A DNA stretch of 64,000 bases from Mycobacterium bohemicum DSM 44277 (GTDB lineage Bacteria; Actinomycetota; Actinomycetes; Mycobacteriales; Mycobacteriaceae): assembly GCF_001053185.1 (NCBI RefSeq), contig NZ_CSTD01000001.1, positions 1,420,333-1,484,332 of the forward strand. The letters are read 5' to 3'. Position 1 is the stretch's first letter. Each line of letters starts with the position of its first letter. Below the pieces are notes generated by a model. That model was given only the letters and a program-made list of their open reading frames with translations, ran no database searches and was not told the origin of the DNA. Shown here one piece after another: positions 55,684 to 64,000 of the stretch. Both the position numbers and the translations under genes were made by a program.

Positions 55684-57159
55684 TCATGGCGTCCGTTCCG
55701 CGTCGGGCTCCTCGGTGGACCGGTCGGCGGCCCGGGCGGCCTCGCTGCCCGGCCGGTTGCGCTGCACCCAGCCCTCGATGTTGCGCTGCGGTCCCGCCGA
55801 CACCGCCAGCGCCCCGGGCGGGACGTCGTCCCGAACCACCGTGCCGGCGCCGGTGTAGGCCCCGTCGCCGACCGTCACGGGAGCGACGAACATCGTGTCC
55901 GATCCCGTGCGCACGTAGGACCCGATCGTGGTGCGGTGTTTGGACTCGCCGTCGTAGTTGACGAACACGCTGGAGGCGCCGATGTTGCTGTGCTCGCCGA
56001 TCTCGGCGTCCCCGACGTACGTCAGGTGCGGGACCTTGGTGCCGGCGCCGATCGTGGAGTTCTTGGTTTCGACGAACGCCCCCAGCTTTCCGTCGGCGCC
56101 CAGCGCGGTGCCCGGGCGCAGGTAGGCGAACGGGCCGACCGTCGCACCGGCGCCGACGGCCGACGACGTGGCGTGCGTGCGGACGACCGACGCGCCCTCG
56201 CCGACGGCCACGTCGGTCAGGGTGGAATCCGGGCCGATCACGGCGTGCTCGCCGATTTGGGTGCGGCCCAGCAGCTGGGTGCCCGGGTGCACCACGGTGT
56301 CACGGCCGATCGTCACGTCGACGTCGATCCAGGTGGTGGCCGGGTCGACGATGGTGACGCCGGACATCTGGTGGGCGGCGACGATCCGGCGGTTGAGCTC
56401 GGCGCCCAGTTGCGCCAGCTGGACGCGGTTGTTGACGCCGGCCACCAGCGCGCTGTCGTCGACGTGCTGGGCGTGCACGGTGTGGCCGTCGCCGCGCAGG
56501 ATGGCGATCACGTCGGTCAGGTAGAGCTCCTGTTGGGCGTTGTCGGAGCTCAGCCGGCTCAGCGCCGAGCGCAGCGCGGCGATGTCGAAGGCGTAGACGC
56601 CGGTGTTGACTTCCCGGATCTCGCGCTGGGACGGCGTCGCGTCGGCGTGCTCGACGATCGCGGTGACCTCGTTGTCCTGGGTGCGCAGGATGCGGCCGTA
56701 GCCGGACGGGTCGTCGAGGGTGGTGGTCAGCACCGTCGCGGCCGGCCCGCGATCGGGTCCTCCGGCGCTGTGGGTGGCGATCAGCCCGGCCACGGTGTCG
56801 GAGTCCAGCAGCGGCGTGTCGCCCGAGGTGACCACGACGATCCCGGCGTAGTCGTCGGGCAGGGCGGACAACCCGCAGCGCACGGCATCGCCGGTGCCCC
56901 GCGGTCGGTCCTGCAGGGCCACGTCGATCGTGCGCCCGAGGCCGTCGGCCAGCTCGGCGACCAGCGGCGCGATGCGTTCATGGTCATGGCCCAGCACGAC
57001 CACGAGATGCCGGGGAGCCACCTTGGCGATGGCGTGCAGGGAATGCGCCAGCATGCTGCGGCCGGCGATGGTGTGCAGCACCTTGGGGGTGTCCGACCGC
57101 ATCCGGGTGCCCGGCCCGGCCGCCAGGACCAGGACCGCGGTATCACCACGAAAGGACAT
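55684..57159 (-). CDS. glmU: Bifunctional GlcN-1-P acetyltransferase / GlcNAc-1-P uridylyltransferase
   Basis: A 491-residue enzyme making UDP-GlcNAc for peptidoglycan. N-terminal pyrophosphorylase domain: [18 protein letters not shown] (residues 13-30). C-terminal left-handed beta-helix with hexapeptide repeats and the acetyltransferase segment [11 protein letters not shown]. The C-terminal tail is short and acidic. Start ATG 57159. It precedes prs on the same strand. Confidence 0.95.
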   Translation of the reverse strand: MSFRGDTAVLVLAAGPGTRMRSDTPKVLHTIAGRSMLAHSLHAIAKVAPRHLVVVLGHDHERIAPLVAELADGLGRTIDVALQDRPRGTGDAVRCGLSALPDDYAGIVVVTSGDTPLLDSDTVAGLIATHSAGGPDRGPAATVLTTTLDDPSGYGRILRTQDNEVTAIVEHADATPSQREIREVNTGVYAFDIAALRSALSRLSSDNAQQELYLTDVIAILRGDGHTVHAQHVDDSALVAGVNNRVQLAQLGAELNRRIVAAHQMSGVTIVDPATTWIDVDVTIGRDTVVHPGTQLLGRTQIGEHAVIGPDSTLTDVAVGEGASVVRTHATSSAVGAGATVGPFAYLRPGTALGADGKLGAFVETKNSTIGAGTKVPHLTYVGDAEIGEHSNIGASSVFVNYDGESKHRTTIGSYVRTGSDTMFVAPVTVGDGAYTGAGTVVRDDVPPGALAVSAGPQRNIEGWVQRNRPGSEAARAADRSTEEPDAERTP

Positions 57160-57241
57160 CGACTCTCCTATTGCTTCGTCCGGGGCCGAGGTGTCCAGCG
57201 TGTCATCTCGCCCGCGGTGAAGGCAAAGGCCGCGAGGGTAG

Positions 57242-57313
57242 CTCCGTCGCCAGGACTCGAACCTGAACTCTCAGAACCAAAATCTGATGTGCTGCCGATT
57301 ACACCACGACGGA
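57242..57313 (-). tRNA. tRNA-Gln (anticodon TTG)
   Basis: A 72-base cloverleaf on the minus strand: acceptor stem TCCGTCG/CGACGGA with discriminator G, anticodon stem TCAGA/TCTGA around loop TTTTGGT (anticodon TTG), T-arm CAGGTTCGAGTCCTG. CCA is not encoded. It lies between glmU and the TetR gene as in M. tuberculosis. Confidence 0.95.
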
Positions 57314-57401
57314 TCGCCTGCCCACCGGCATCGGACGGGCCGCGCACCTTGTGACTTTAGACGGTATGGGGCCCTGACGCGTCTACCGATACGCTCAGTG
57401 G

Positions 57402-58058
57402 GTGGCCGCGCTGGAACGGGAGCCCGACAAGCCGGACAAAGAGGTGCGCGCGCCGCGCGCCCGCATGACCGGCACCGAGCGCCGCCAGCAGCTCATCGGC
57501 ATCGCCCGCTCGTTGTTCGCCGAGCGCGGGTACGAGGGCACCTCCATCGAGGAGATCGCCCAGCGCGCCAACGTGTCCAAGCCGGTGGTCTACGAGCACT
57601 TCGGCGGCAAGGAGGGCCTGTACGCGGTCGTCGTCGACCGCGAGATGTCCGCGCTGCTGGACGGCATCACGTCCTCGCTGACCAACAACCGGTCCCGGGT
57701 GCGGGTCGAGCGGGTCGCGCTGGCGCTGCTCACCTACGTCGAAGAACGCACCGACGGCTTTCGGATCATGATCCGCGACTCGCCGGCCGCGATCAGCTCG
57801 GGCACCTATTCGAGCCTGCTCAACGACGCCGTCAGCCAGGTCAGCTCGATCCTGGCCGGCGACTTCGCCCGCCGCGGCCTGGATCCGGACCTCGCGCCGC
57901 TGTACGCCCAGGCGCTCGTCGGTTCGGTCTCGATGACGGCGCAGTGGTGGCTGGACACCCGGGAGCCGAAGAAGGAAGTGGTGGCCGCGCACCTGGTCAA
58001 CCTGATGTGGAACGGCCTGACCCATCTGGAGGCCGACCCGCGGTTGCGGGACGAGTAG
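57402..58058 (+). CDS. TetR-family regulator (Rv1019-like), upstream of mfd
   Basis: A 218-residue repressor with DNA-binding domain RRQQLIGIARSLFAERGYEG to RANVSKPVVYEHFGGKEGLY. The GTG at 57402 lies just after a possible TACGCT -10 box (57391-57396), so translation could be leaderless; an ATG at 57465 gives the 197-residue length annotated in M. tuberculosis. Rv1019 is reported to repress itself and the downstream mfd and mazG. The gap to mfd is 54 bp. Confidence 0.88.
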   Translation: MAALEREPDKPDKEVRAPRARMTGTERRQQLIGIARSLFAERGYEGTSIEEIAQRANVSKPVVYEHFGGKEGLYAVVVDREMSALLDGITSSLTNNRSRVRVERVALALLTYVEERTDGFRIMIRDSPAAISSGTYSSLLNDAVSQVSSILAGDFARRGLDPDLAPLYAQALVGSVSMTAQWWLDTREPKKEVVAAHLVNLMWNGLTHLEADPRLRDE

Positions 58059-58112
58059 GCCGGGCGCCGGGCCGAAATCGACGTGTCCCGGCGCCCCTAG
58101 AATGGATTCATC

Positions 58113-61100
58113 ATGACCGCACCGGGGACTGCTCATCCAGAAACCCCGATCGCCGGGCTCGTGGACTTGGCGCTCACCGCGCCGACCTTCCGGCAGCTGA
58201 TCGACCGGGCCGGGGCGCGACCCGCGGAACTGAGCCTCGTCGGTCCGGCGGGTGCTCGGGTGTTCGCCGCCGCCGCGCTGTCCCGGGTGGGGTCGTTGCT
58301 GGTAGTCACCGCGACCGGCCGGGAAGCCGAAGACCTGACCGCCGAACTGCGGGGCGTCCTCGGCGACGCCGTGGCGGACTTCCCGTCCTGGGAGACCCTG
58401 CCGCACGAGCGGCTCTCGCCCGGGGTCGACACCGTCGGCAAGCGATTGCTGGTGCTGCGCCGCCTGGCCCACCCCGACGACGCCCGGCTGGGGCCGCCGC
58501 TTCGGGTGGTGGTGACGGCCGCGCGTTCCCTGCTGCAGCCGATGGCGCCGCGCCTAGGGCTGGTGGAACCGGTCACCTTGACAGTCGGCCACGAGGTCGC
58601 GTTCGAGGACGTCATCGCGCGCCTGGTGGAGCTGGCCTACACCCGGGTCGACATGGTCGGGCGGCGCGGGGAGTTCGCGGTCCGCGGCGGCATCCTCGAC
58701 GTCTTCCCGCCCACCGCCGAACACCCGGTGCGCGTCGAGTTCTGGGGCGACGAGGTCAGCGAGATGCGGATGTTCTCCGTGGCAGACCAGCGTTCCATCC
58801 CGGAACTCGAGGTGGACACCCTCATCGCGGTCGCCTGCCGCGAGCTGCTGCTGACCGACGACGTGCGGGCCCGCGCGGCCGAGCTGTCGGCCCGGCACCC
58901 GGCCGGCGCGGCGGCCATCACCGGCGGCGTCAGCGACATGCTGGCCAAGCTGGCCGAAGGCATCCCGGTCGACGGCATGGAGGCGCTGCTGCCGGTGCTG
59001 CTGCCCCCGGAAAGCGATGCGAACGGGGCCCACGCGCTGCTGACCGATCAACTGGCCGAGGGCACTCCGGTGCTGGTGTGCGACCCGGAGAAGGTGCGCA
59101 GCCGGGCCGCCGACCTGATCAAGACCGGCCGGGAATTCCTTGAGGCGTCGTGGTCGGTGGCGGCGATGGGCACGGCGGAAAATCAAGCCCCCGTCGACGT
59201 CGAACAGCTCGGCGGCTCGGGGTTCGCCGACCTCGACGACGTGCGGGCGGCGGCGGCGGGCTCCGGCCATCCGTGGTGGACGCTGAGCCAGCTGTCCGAC
59301 GAGTCCGCGCTGGAGCTCGAGATCCGACCGTCGCCGTCGGCCCGGGGGCGGCAGAGCGCCTTCGGCGAAAATATTGAAGCCATCTTCGCGATGCTGCGCG
59401 CCCACGTCGCCACCGGCGGCCACGCCGTCGTGGTCACACCCGGCGCCGGAACCGCCCACCGGGTGGTGGAGCGGCTCGCCGAGTCGGACACGCCCGCCTC
59501 GATGCTGGAGTGCGGCGCGGCACCTAAACCTGGGGTCGTCGGCGTGCTCAAGGGCCCGCTGCACGAGGGCGTCGTGATATCGGGGGTCGAGGGCGCGAAC
59601 CTCGTCGTCATCACCGAAACCGACCTCACGGGTAGCCGGGCCACGGCCGTCGAGGGCAAGCGGCTGGCGGCCAAGCGGCGCAACACCGTGGACCCGCTGG
59701 CGCTCACGGCCGGCGACCTGGTGGTGCACGACCAGCACGGCATCGGGCGATTCGTGGAGATGGTCGAGCGCACGGTCGGCGGCGCCCGGCGCGAATACCT
59801 GGTGCTGGAGTATGCCTCCAGCAAGAGGGGTGGGGGATCCGACAAGCTGTACGTCCCGATGGACTCCCTCGACCAGCTGTCGCGGTACGTCGGCGGGCAG
59901 GCGCCCGCGCTGAGCAAGCTCGGCGGCAGCGACTGGGCCAACACCAAGACCAAGGCCCGCCGCGCCGTCCGCGAGATCGCCGGCGAGCTGGTCGCGCTGT
60001 ACGCCAAACGACAGGCCAGTCCGGGGCACGCCTTCGCGCCCGACACGCCGTGGCAGGCCGAGATGGAGGACGCGTTCGGGTTCACCGAGACCGTCGACCA
60101 GCTCACCGCGATCACCGAGGTCAAGGCCGACATGGAAAAGCCGATCCCGATGGACCGGGTGATCTGCGGCGACGTGGGCTACGGCAAGACCGAGATCGCG
60201 GTGCGCGCGGCGTTCAAGGCGGTGCAGGACGGCAAGCAGGTCGCCGTGCTGGTGCCGACGACGCTGCTGGCCGACCAGCACCTGCAGACGTTCAGCGACC
60301 GGATGGCCGGCTTCCCGGTCACGGTCAAGGGGCTGTCGCGGTTCACCGACCCCGCGGAGTCCCGCACCGTGCTCGAGGGCATGGCCGACGGGAGCGTGGA
60401 CATCGTGATCGGCACGCATCGGCTGCTGCAGACCGGGGTGCGATGGAAGGACCTGGGCCTGGTCGTGGTCGACGAGGAACAGCGCTTCGGCGTCGAGCAC
60501 AAGGAGCACATCAAGTCGCTGCGCACCCACGTCGACGTGCTGACCATGAGCGCCACCCCCATCCCGCGGACGCTGGAGATGAGCCTTGCCGGCATCCGCG
60601 AGATGTCGACGATCCTGACCCCGCCCGAGGACCGTTACCCGGTGCTGACCTACGTCGGCCCCCACGACGACAAGCAGGTCGCGGCCGCGCTGCGCCGCGA
60701 ACTGCTGCGCGACGGGCAGGCCTTCTACGTGCACAACAGGGTCAGCTCCATCGACCGGACCGCCGCGCGGCTGCGCGAGCTGGTGCCGGAGGCGCGGATC
60801 GCCGTCGCGCACGGCCAGATGCCCGAGGACCGGCTGGAGCGCACCGTTCAGGGGTTTTGGAACCGCGAATACGACGTCCTGGTCTGCACCACGATCGTCG
60901 AGACGGGCCTGGACATCTCCAACGCCAACACCCTGATCGTCGAGCGCGCGGACACCTTCGGGCTCTCCCAGCTGCATCAGCTGCGCGGTCGCGTCGGCCG
61001 CAGCCGCGAGCGCGGCTACGCCTACTTCCTGTACCCGCCCCACTCGCCGCTCACCGAGACCGCGTACGACCGGTTGGCGACCATCGCGCAGAACAACGAG

Positions 61101-61802
61101 CTGGGCGCGGGCATGGCGGTCGCCCTCAAGGACCTCGAGATCCGCGGTGCGGGCAACGTGCTGGGGGTCGAGCAGTCCGGCCATGTGGCCGGCGTCGGTT
61201 TCGACCTTTACGTGCGCCTGGTGGGCGAGGCCGTCGAGGCGTACCGAGCGGCCGCGGACGGGCAGACGGTCACCACCGCGCAGGAGCCCAAGGACGTGCG
61301 CATCGACCTGCCGGTGGACGCGCACCTGCCGCCGGACTACATCGCGAGCGACCGGCTGCGCCTGGAGGCCTATCGGCGCCTGGCCGCCGCCGCCTCCGAT
61401 GGCGAGATCGGCGCCGTCGTCGAGGAGCTCGTCGACCGGTACGGGCCGCTGCCCGAACCGGCGGAGCGGCTGGTGGCGGTGGCGCGATTGCGGCTGCTGT
61501 GCCGCGGCGCCGGCATCACCGAGGTCTCGGTCGCGTCGGCGGCTTCGGCGGCGACGCTGCGCCTGGCGCCGCTGACCCTCCCGGACTCCGCCCAGGTGCG
61601 GCTCAAGAGGATGTATCCCTCGGCCGGCTACCGCGCCACCACGGCGACGGTGCAGGTGCCCATTCCCCGGTCCGGGGGCATCGGCGCCCCCCGCATCCGC
61701 GACGTGGAATTGGTGCAGATGGTCGCGAACCTGGTGACCGCGTTGCAGGGTGAACCGCAGAAGGACATGGGAATGACGGCTCAGGAGCGCCGGGCGCGAT
61801 GA
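58113..61802 (+). CDS. mfd: Transcription-repair coupling factor
   Basis: A 1229-residue translocase that removes stalled RNA polymerase and recruits UvrA. It has the UvrB-like N-terminal module, the RNA-polymerase-interaction domain ([16 protein letters not shown] near 540), and the RecG-like motor with Walker [12 protein letters not shown] (about 686) and DEEQ (about 784), then the TRG motif region and the C-terminal D7 domain. Full length. The stop overlaps the mazG start (ATGA). Confidence 0.96.
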   Translation: MTAPGTAHPETPIAGLVDLALTAPTFRQLIDRAGARPAELSLVGPAGARVFAAAALSRVGSLLVVTATGREAEDLTAELRGVLGDAVADFPSWETLPHERLSPGVDTVGKRLLVLRRLAHPDDARLGPPLRVVVTAARSLLQPMAPRLGLVEPVTLTVGHEVAFEDVIARLVELAYTRVDMVGRRGEFAVRGGILDVFPPTAEHPVRVEFWGDEVSEMRMFSVADQRSIPELEVDTLIAVACRELLLTDDVRARAAELSARHPAGAAAITGGVSDMLAKLAEGIPVDGMEALLPVLLPPESDANGAHALLTDQLAEGTPVLVCDPEKVRSRAADLIKTGREFLEASWSVAAMGTAENQAPVDVEQLGGSGFADLDDVRAAAAGSGHPWWTLSQLSDESALELEIRPSPSARGRQSAFGENIEAIFAMLRAHVATGGHAVVVTPGAGTAHRVVERLAESDTPASMLECGAAPKPGVVGVLKGPLHEGVVISGVEGANLVVITETDLTGSRATAVEGKRLAAKRRNTVDPLALTAGDLVVHDQHGIGRFVEMVERTVGGARREYLVLEYASSKRGGGSDKLYVPMDSLDQLSRYVGGQAPALSKLGGSDWANTKTKARRAVREIAGELVALYAKRQASPGHAFAPDTPWQAEMEDAFGFTETVDQLTAITEVKADMEKPIPMDRVICGDVGYGKTEIAVRAAFKAVQDGKQVAVLVPTTLLADQHLQTFSDRMAGFPVTVKGLSRFTDPAESRTVLEGMADGSVDIVIGTHRLLQTGVRWKDLGLVVVDEEQRFGVEHKEHIKSLRTHVDVLTMSATPIPRTLEMSLAGIREMSTILTPPEDRYPVLTYVGPHDDKQVAAALRRELLRDGQAFYVHNRVSSIDRTAARLRELVPEARIAVAHGQMPEDRLERTVQGFWNREYDVLVCTTIVETGLDISNANTLIVERADTFGLSQLHQLRGRVGRSRERGYAYFLYPPHSPLTETAYDRLATIAQNNELGAGMAVALKDLEIRGAGNVLGVEQSGHVAGVGFDLYVRLVGEAVEAYRAAADGQTVTTAQEPKDVRIDLPVDAHLPPDYIASDRLRLEAYRRLAAAASDGEIGAVVEELVDRYGPLPEPAERLVAVARLRLLCRGAGITEVSVASAASAATLRLAPLTLPDSAQVRLKRMYPSAGYRATTATVQVPIPRSGGIGAPRIRDVELVQMVANLVTALQGEPQKDMGMTAQERRAR

Positions 61803-62764
61803 TCGTCGTCCTGTTCGACCCGCGGCGCCCCTCGCTGGTGCCCGTCGAGGCCATCGAGCACCTGAGCGGCGAGGTGCAGTACACCGAGGAGATGCCGGTC
61901 GCGGTGCCGTGGTCGCTGCCCGCGGCGCGTCCGGTGCACTCGGGCGACCCCGAGGCCCCGGCGCCGGTGCTGCTGTCGTCGGACCGCGATCACCCCGCCG
62001 TCACCGCGCGGCTGGCCGCGGGGGCGCGGTTGATCTCGGCGCCGGACACGCCGCGGGGCGAACGGCTCGTCGACGCCGTCGCGATGATGGACAAGCTGCG
62101 CACCGCCGGGCCGTGGGAGAGCGAGCAAACGCACGATTCGCTGCGCAGGTTTTTGCTGGAGGAGACCTACGAGGTGCTGGACGCCGTCCGCAGCGGCGAC
62201 GCCCACCAGCTGCGTGAGGAACTCGGAGACGTGTTGCTGCAGGTGCTGTTTCACGCCCGCATCGCCGAGGAGGCGCCGCGGCACGCGTTCACGATCGACG
62301 ACGTCGCCGGCGCGCTGATACGCAAATTGGGCAACCGGGTTCCGGGTGTGCTGGCGGGCCAATCCATTTCGCTGGAGCAGCAGCTGGCGCAGTGGGAGGA
62401 GCGCAAAGCGGCCGAGAAACCGCGCAAGTCGGTGATGGACGACGTCCACACCGGTCAACCGGCATTGGCGCTGGCGCAGAAGGTGATTGCACGGGCCGAA
62501 AAGGCCGGGCTGCCCGCGGATCTGGTCCCCGCGGAGATCACCTCGGTCTCGGTCTCCGCGGATTTCGATGCGGAGGGTTGGCTGCGCGGGGCGGTTTTGG
62601 AGTTCGTGGACAGGGTGCGCGCGGCCGAGCGGGCGGTCGCCGCGGCGCGCCGCGGGGCCGGCGTCCCCGAGGAGTTCGACGTGGTCCCGCTCGGCGAGAT
62701 CACCGAGGCGGAGTGGCGCGAGCACTGGCCCGGCGGCGAGTCGTCTGTCGACGGCGAGCTGTGA
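61799..62764 (+). CDS. mazG: Nucleoside triphosphate pyrophosphohydrolase MazG
   Basis: A 321-residue NTP-PPase that removes oxidised or non-canonical nucleotides (mycobacterial MazG degrades 5-OH-dCTP). The catalytic core is [20 protein letters not shown] with [16 protein letters not shown]; metal-binding Glu/Asp are intact. There is an N-terminal extension of about 95 residues with no known function, as in other mycobacteria. It is translationally coupled to mfd by the ATGA overlap. Confidence 0.94.
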   Translation: MIVVLFDPRRPSLVPVEAIEHLSGEVQYTEEMPVAVPWSLPAARPVHSGDPEAPAPVLLSSDRDHPAVTARLAAGARLISAPDTPRGERLVDAVAMMDKLRTAGPWESEQTHDSLRRFLLEETYEVLDAVRSGDAHQLREELGDVLLQVLFHARIAEEAPRHAFTIDDVAGALIRKLGNRVPGVLAGQSISLEQQLAQWEERKAAEKPRKSVMDDVHTGQPALALAQKVIARAEKAGLPADLVPAEITSVSVSADFDAEGWLRGAVLEFVDRVRAAERAVAAARRGAGVPEEFDVVPLGEITEAEWREHWPGGESSVDGEL

Positions 62765-63060
62765 GGTCCGAAAGCGCGGTGCGCGACCGCCACTGGCCTG
62801 CGAATTTCCGGATTTTCACCAGCGACCGTGCCGCGGTTTGCCGCTTCGGGCACGCCCGGGTCGGTAATATCGCGCCTGAGGTCGTCAATCCCGGTGCCGC
62901 ACCCCGGTCGGACCTTGCTAGCCAAGATGGCCGGCAGCTAATCGTCGATTAGCTGGAATCGACGGCTCGTGTGCGAGGCCGGGCCCCAACGCGGGCCGGA
63001 AATGCCGAAACCCATGGGACGATGGTTGAGATGCGATTGGCATAGGGGAGTTTAGGGAGC
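62765..63060. other. 296-bp intergenic region upstream of lpqU
   Basis: No credible gene. It holds the palindrome at 62935-62955 and a possible promoter (TTGCTA 62915-62920, 17-bp spacer, CTAATC 62938-62943) overlapping it. A GGGGAG followed by AGGGAG just before 63061 serves as the ribosome site for lpqU. Confidence 0.5.
62935..62955. promoter_or_regulatory. 21-bp perfect palindrome upstream of lpqU
   Basis: CAGCTAATCG (62935-62944), T, CGATTAGCTG (62946-62955): a perfect 10-bp inverted repeat around one base. It lies 105 bp before the lpqU start and overlaps a weak promoter candidate, suiting an operator; as RNA it would make a poor hairpin because it lacks a loop. Confidence 0.5.
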
Positions 63061-63786
63061 ATGGTGTCGCCGAGGCGTTGGTTGCGCGCGACCGCCGTGA
63101 TCGGCGCGACCGCGATGCTCCTGGCTTCGAGTTGCACCTGGCAGCTCAGCTTGTTCATCCCCGAGGGCGTCCCGCCCCCGGCGGGGGACCCGGTCCCGCC
63201 GGTGAACACCCACGCCAGCGGACGCCCGGCGGACCAGCTGCGGGGGTGGGCCGAGCAGCGGTCGGCGGCGCTGGAGATCCCGGTCATCGCGCTGGAGGCC
63301 TACGCCTACGCCGCGCGGGTGGCGGAGGTCGAGAACCCCAAGTGCCACATCGCGTGGACCACGCTGGCGGGCATCGGACAGGTGGAAAGCCACCACGGCA
63401 CCTACCGCGGCGCGACGCTGTCGCCGAACGGCGATGTGAGTCCGCCCATCCGGGGCGTCCGCCTGGACGGTAGCGGGGGCAACCTGCGCATCGTCGACGA
63501 GGACACCAGCAACGACGACGGGCTGGCGCGGGCGATGGGACCGATGCAGTTCATTCCCGAGACCTGGCGGCTCTACGGCGTCGACGCCCACAACGACGGC
63601 CGCTTCAGCCCGGACAACATCGACGACGCCGCACTGGCGGCGGCGGGGTATCTGTGTTGGCGCGGCAAGGACCTCGGCACTCCCCGCGGGTGGATCACCG
63701 CGCTGCGGGCCTACAACAACTCCGGTGTCTATGCGCGGGCGGTGCGGGACTGGGCGACCGCCTACGCGGCGGGTCACCCGCTGTAG
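63061..63786 (+). CDS. lpqU: Lipoprotein LpqU, lytic-transglycosylase-like
   Basis: A 241-residue lipoprotein with lipobox LASSC (Cys at 25), followed by a membrane-proximal spacer and a lytic transglycosylase-like domain: catalytic Glu in GIGQVESHHGTYRG, then GPMQFIPETWRLYG. It probably cleaves peptidoglycan glycan strands. It precedes eno as in M. tuberculosis. Confidence 0.9.
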   Translation: MVSPRRWLRATAVIGATAMLLASSCTWQLSLFIPEGVPPPAGDPVPPVNTHASGRPADQLRGWAEQRSAALEIPVIALEAYAYAARVAEVENPKCHIAWTTLAGIGQVESHHGTYRGATLSPNGDVSPPIRGVRLDGSGGNLRIVDEDTSNDDGLARAMGPMQFIPETWRLYGVDAHNDGRFSPDNIDDAALAAAGYLCWRGKDLGTPRGWITALRAYNNSGVYARAVRDWATAYAAGHPL

Positions 63787-63889
63787 CAGGATGTATCGCT
63801 GACCCAGGCCGTACGCTAATGGCGGCCCGGGCCCGAACAGGACGCCCACGCTCGGCAAGGACGCGAGGCCAGGACGCAAGGAGAACCCA

Positions 63890-64000
63890 GTGCCGATTAT
63901 CGAGCAGGTCGGAGCCCGCGAGATTCTGGACTCGCGGGGCAACCCGACCGTCGAGGTCGAGATAGCCCTGATCGACGGAACGTTTGCCCGCGCGGCGGTG
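63890..64000 (+). CDS. eno: Enolase, 5' part (runs off the window)
   Basis: The first 37 codons of enolase, which interconverts 2-phosphoglycerate and phosphoenolpyruvate: [20 protein letters not shown] is the family N-terminus. GTG 63890 is preceded by AAGGAG. The window ends inside the gene. Confidence 0.95.
   Translation, partial: MPIIEQVGAREILDSRGNPTVEVEIALIDGTFARAAV

Noticed and set aside
58554..61325. A 923-codon open frame antisense to mfd
   Set aside because: Long antisense frames are expected opposite highly biased GC-rich genes; the product is Arg/Gly/His/Val-rich with no domain, and mfd is clearly real.

Overview
The window is from a high-GC actinobacterium, almost certainly a nontuberculous Mycobacterium. 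From 8.2 kb to the right end the gene order follows the M. tuberculosis segment Rv0983 to Rv1023 (pepD, moaB2, mscL, SAF protein, ruc, 5-formyl-THF cyclo-ligase, galU, moeA1, rimJ, SepX/GlpR-like, KatMt-like, AlkB-like, arcA, pmt, rsmI, pabB, Rv1006-like, metG, tatD, rpfB, pks16, pth, rplY, lpqT, prs, glmU, tRNA-Gln, tetR, mfd, mazG, lpqU, eno). Ortholog names come from memory of those families; no database was searched.

Layout. 0.17-3.8 kb: a compact operon encoding a DTE-type proton-pumping rhodopsin, a Brp/Blh beta-carotene dioxygenase with a one-base frameshift, and an orphan cytochrome b (QcrB). It converges on the Rv1481-1480-moxR1-ripB-ripA block. At ~8.24 kb ripA is cut and joined tail-to-tail with a 5'-truncated pepD. 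9-16 kb: collinear housekeeping genes. 16.1-18.0 kb: a small low-GC island bounded by a 29-bp duplication of the tRNA-Ala 3' end. 18-31 kb: peptidases, a cAMP-binding acetyltransferase, lipoproteins, AlkB-like, arcA, pmt, rsmI and pabB. 31.5-34.3 kb: an ECF41 sigma factor whose partner oxidoreductase is split by an unrelated malQ/LLM-oxidoreductase segment. 34.5-43 kb: a c-di-GMP enzyme, a lipoprotein, two TetR regulators, a PAS protein, metG and tatD. 43.2-47.2 kb: rpfB loses its last residues, and ksgA plus the front of ispE are replaced by a piece of a carotenoid locus (mmpL start, type 2 IPP isomerase fni, a glycosyltransferase). 47-64 kb: ordinary collinear genes.

Two themes stand out. 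First, light and carotenoid biology: a rhodopsin, the enzyme that makes its retinal from beta-carotene, an extra cytochrome b and, elsewhere in the window, an isoprenoid/carotenoid fragment under a 31-bp near-perfect palindrome. Second, mosaic structure: five joints fall inside coding sequences, and at least four genes look frameshifted. This is either real rearrangement and decay or assembly and sequencing error; read-level evidence must settle it before any biology is built on the joints. Smaller signals include a dispersed palindromic element present twice, a leaderless upstream ORF coupled to pks16, a terminator-like hairpin in the rpfB leader, and a candidate ECF41 promoter.
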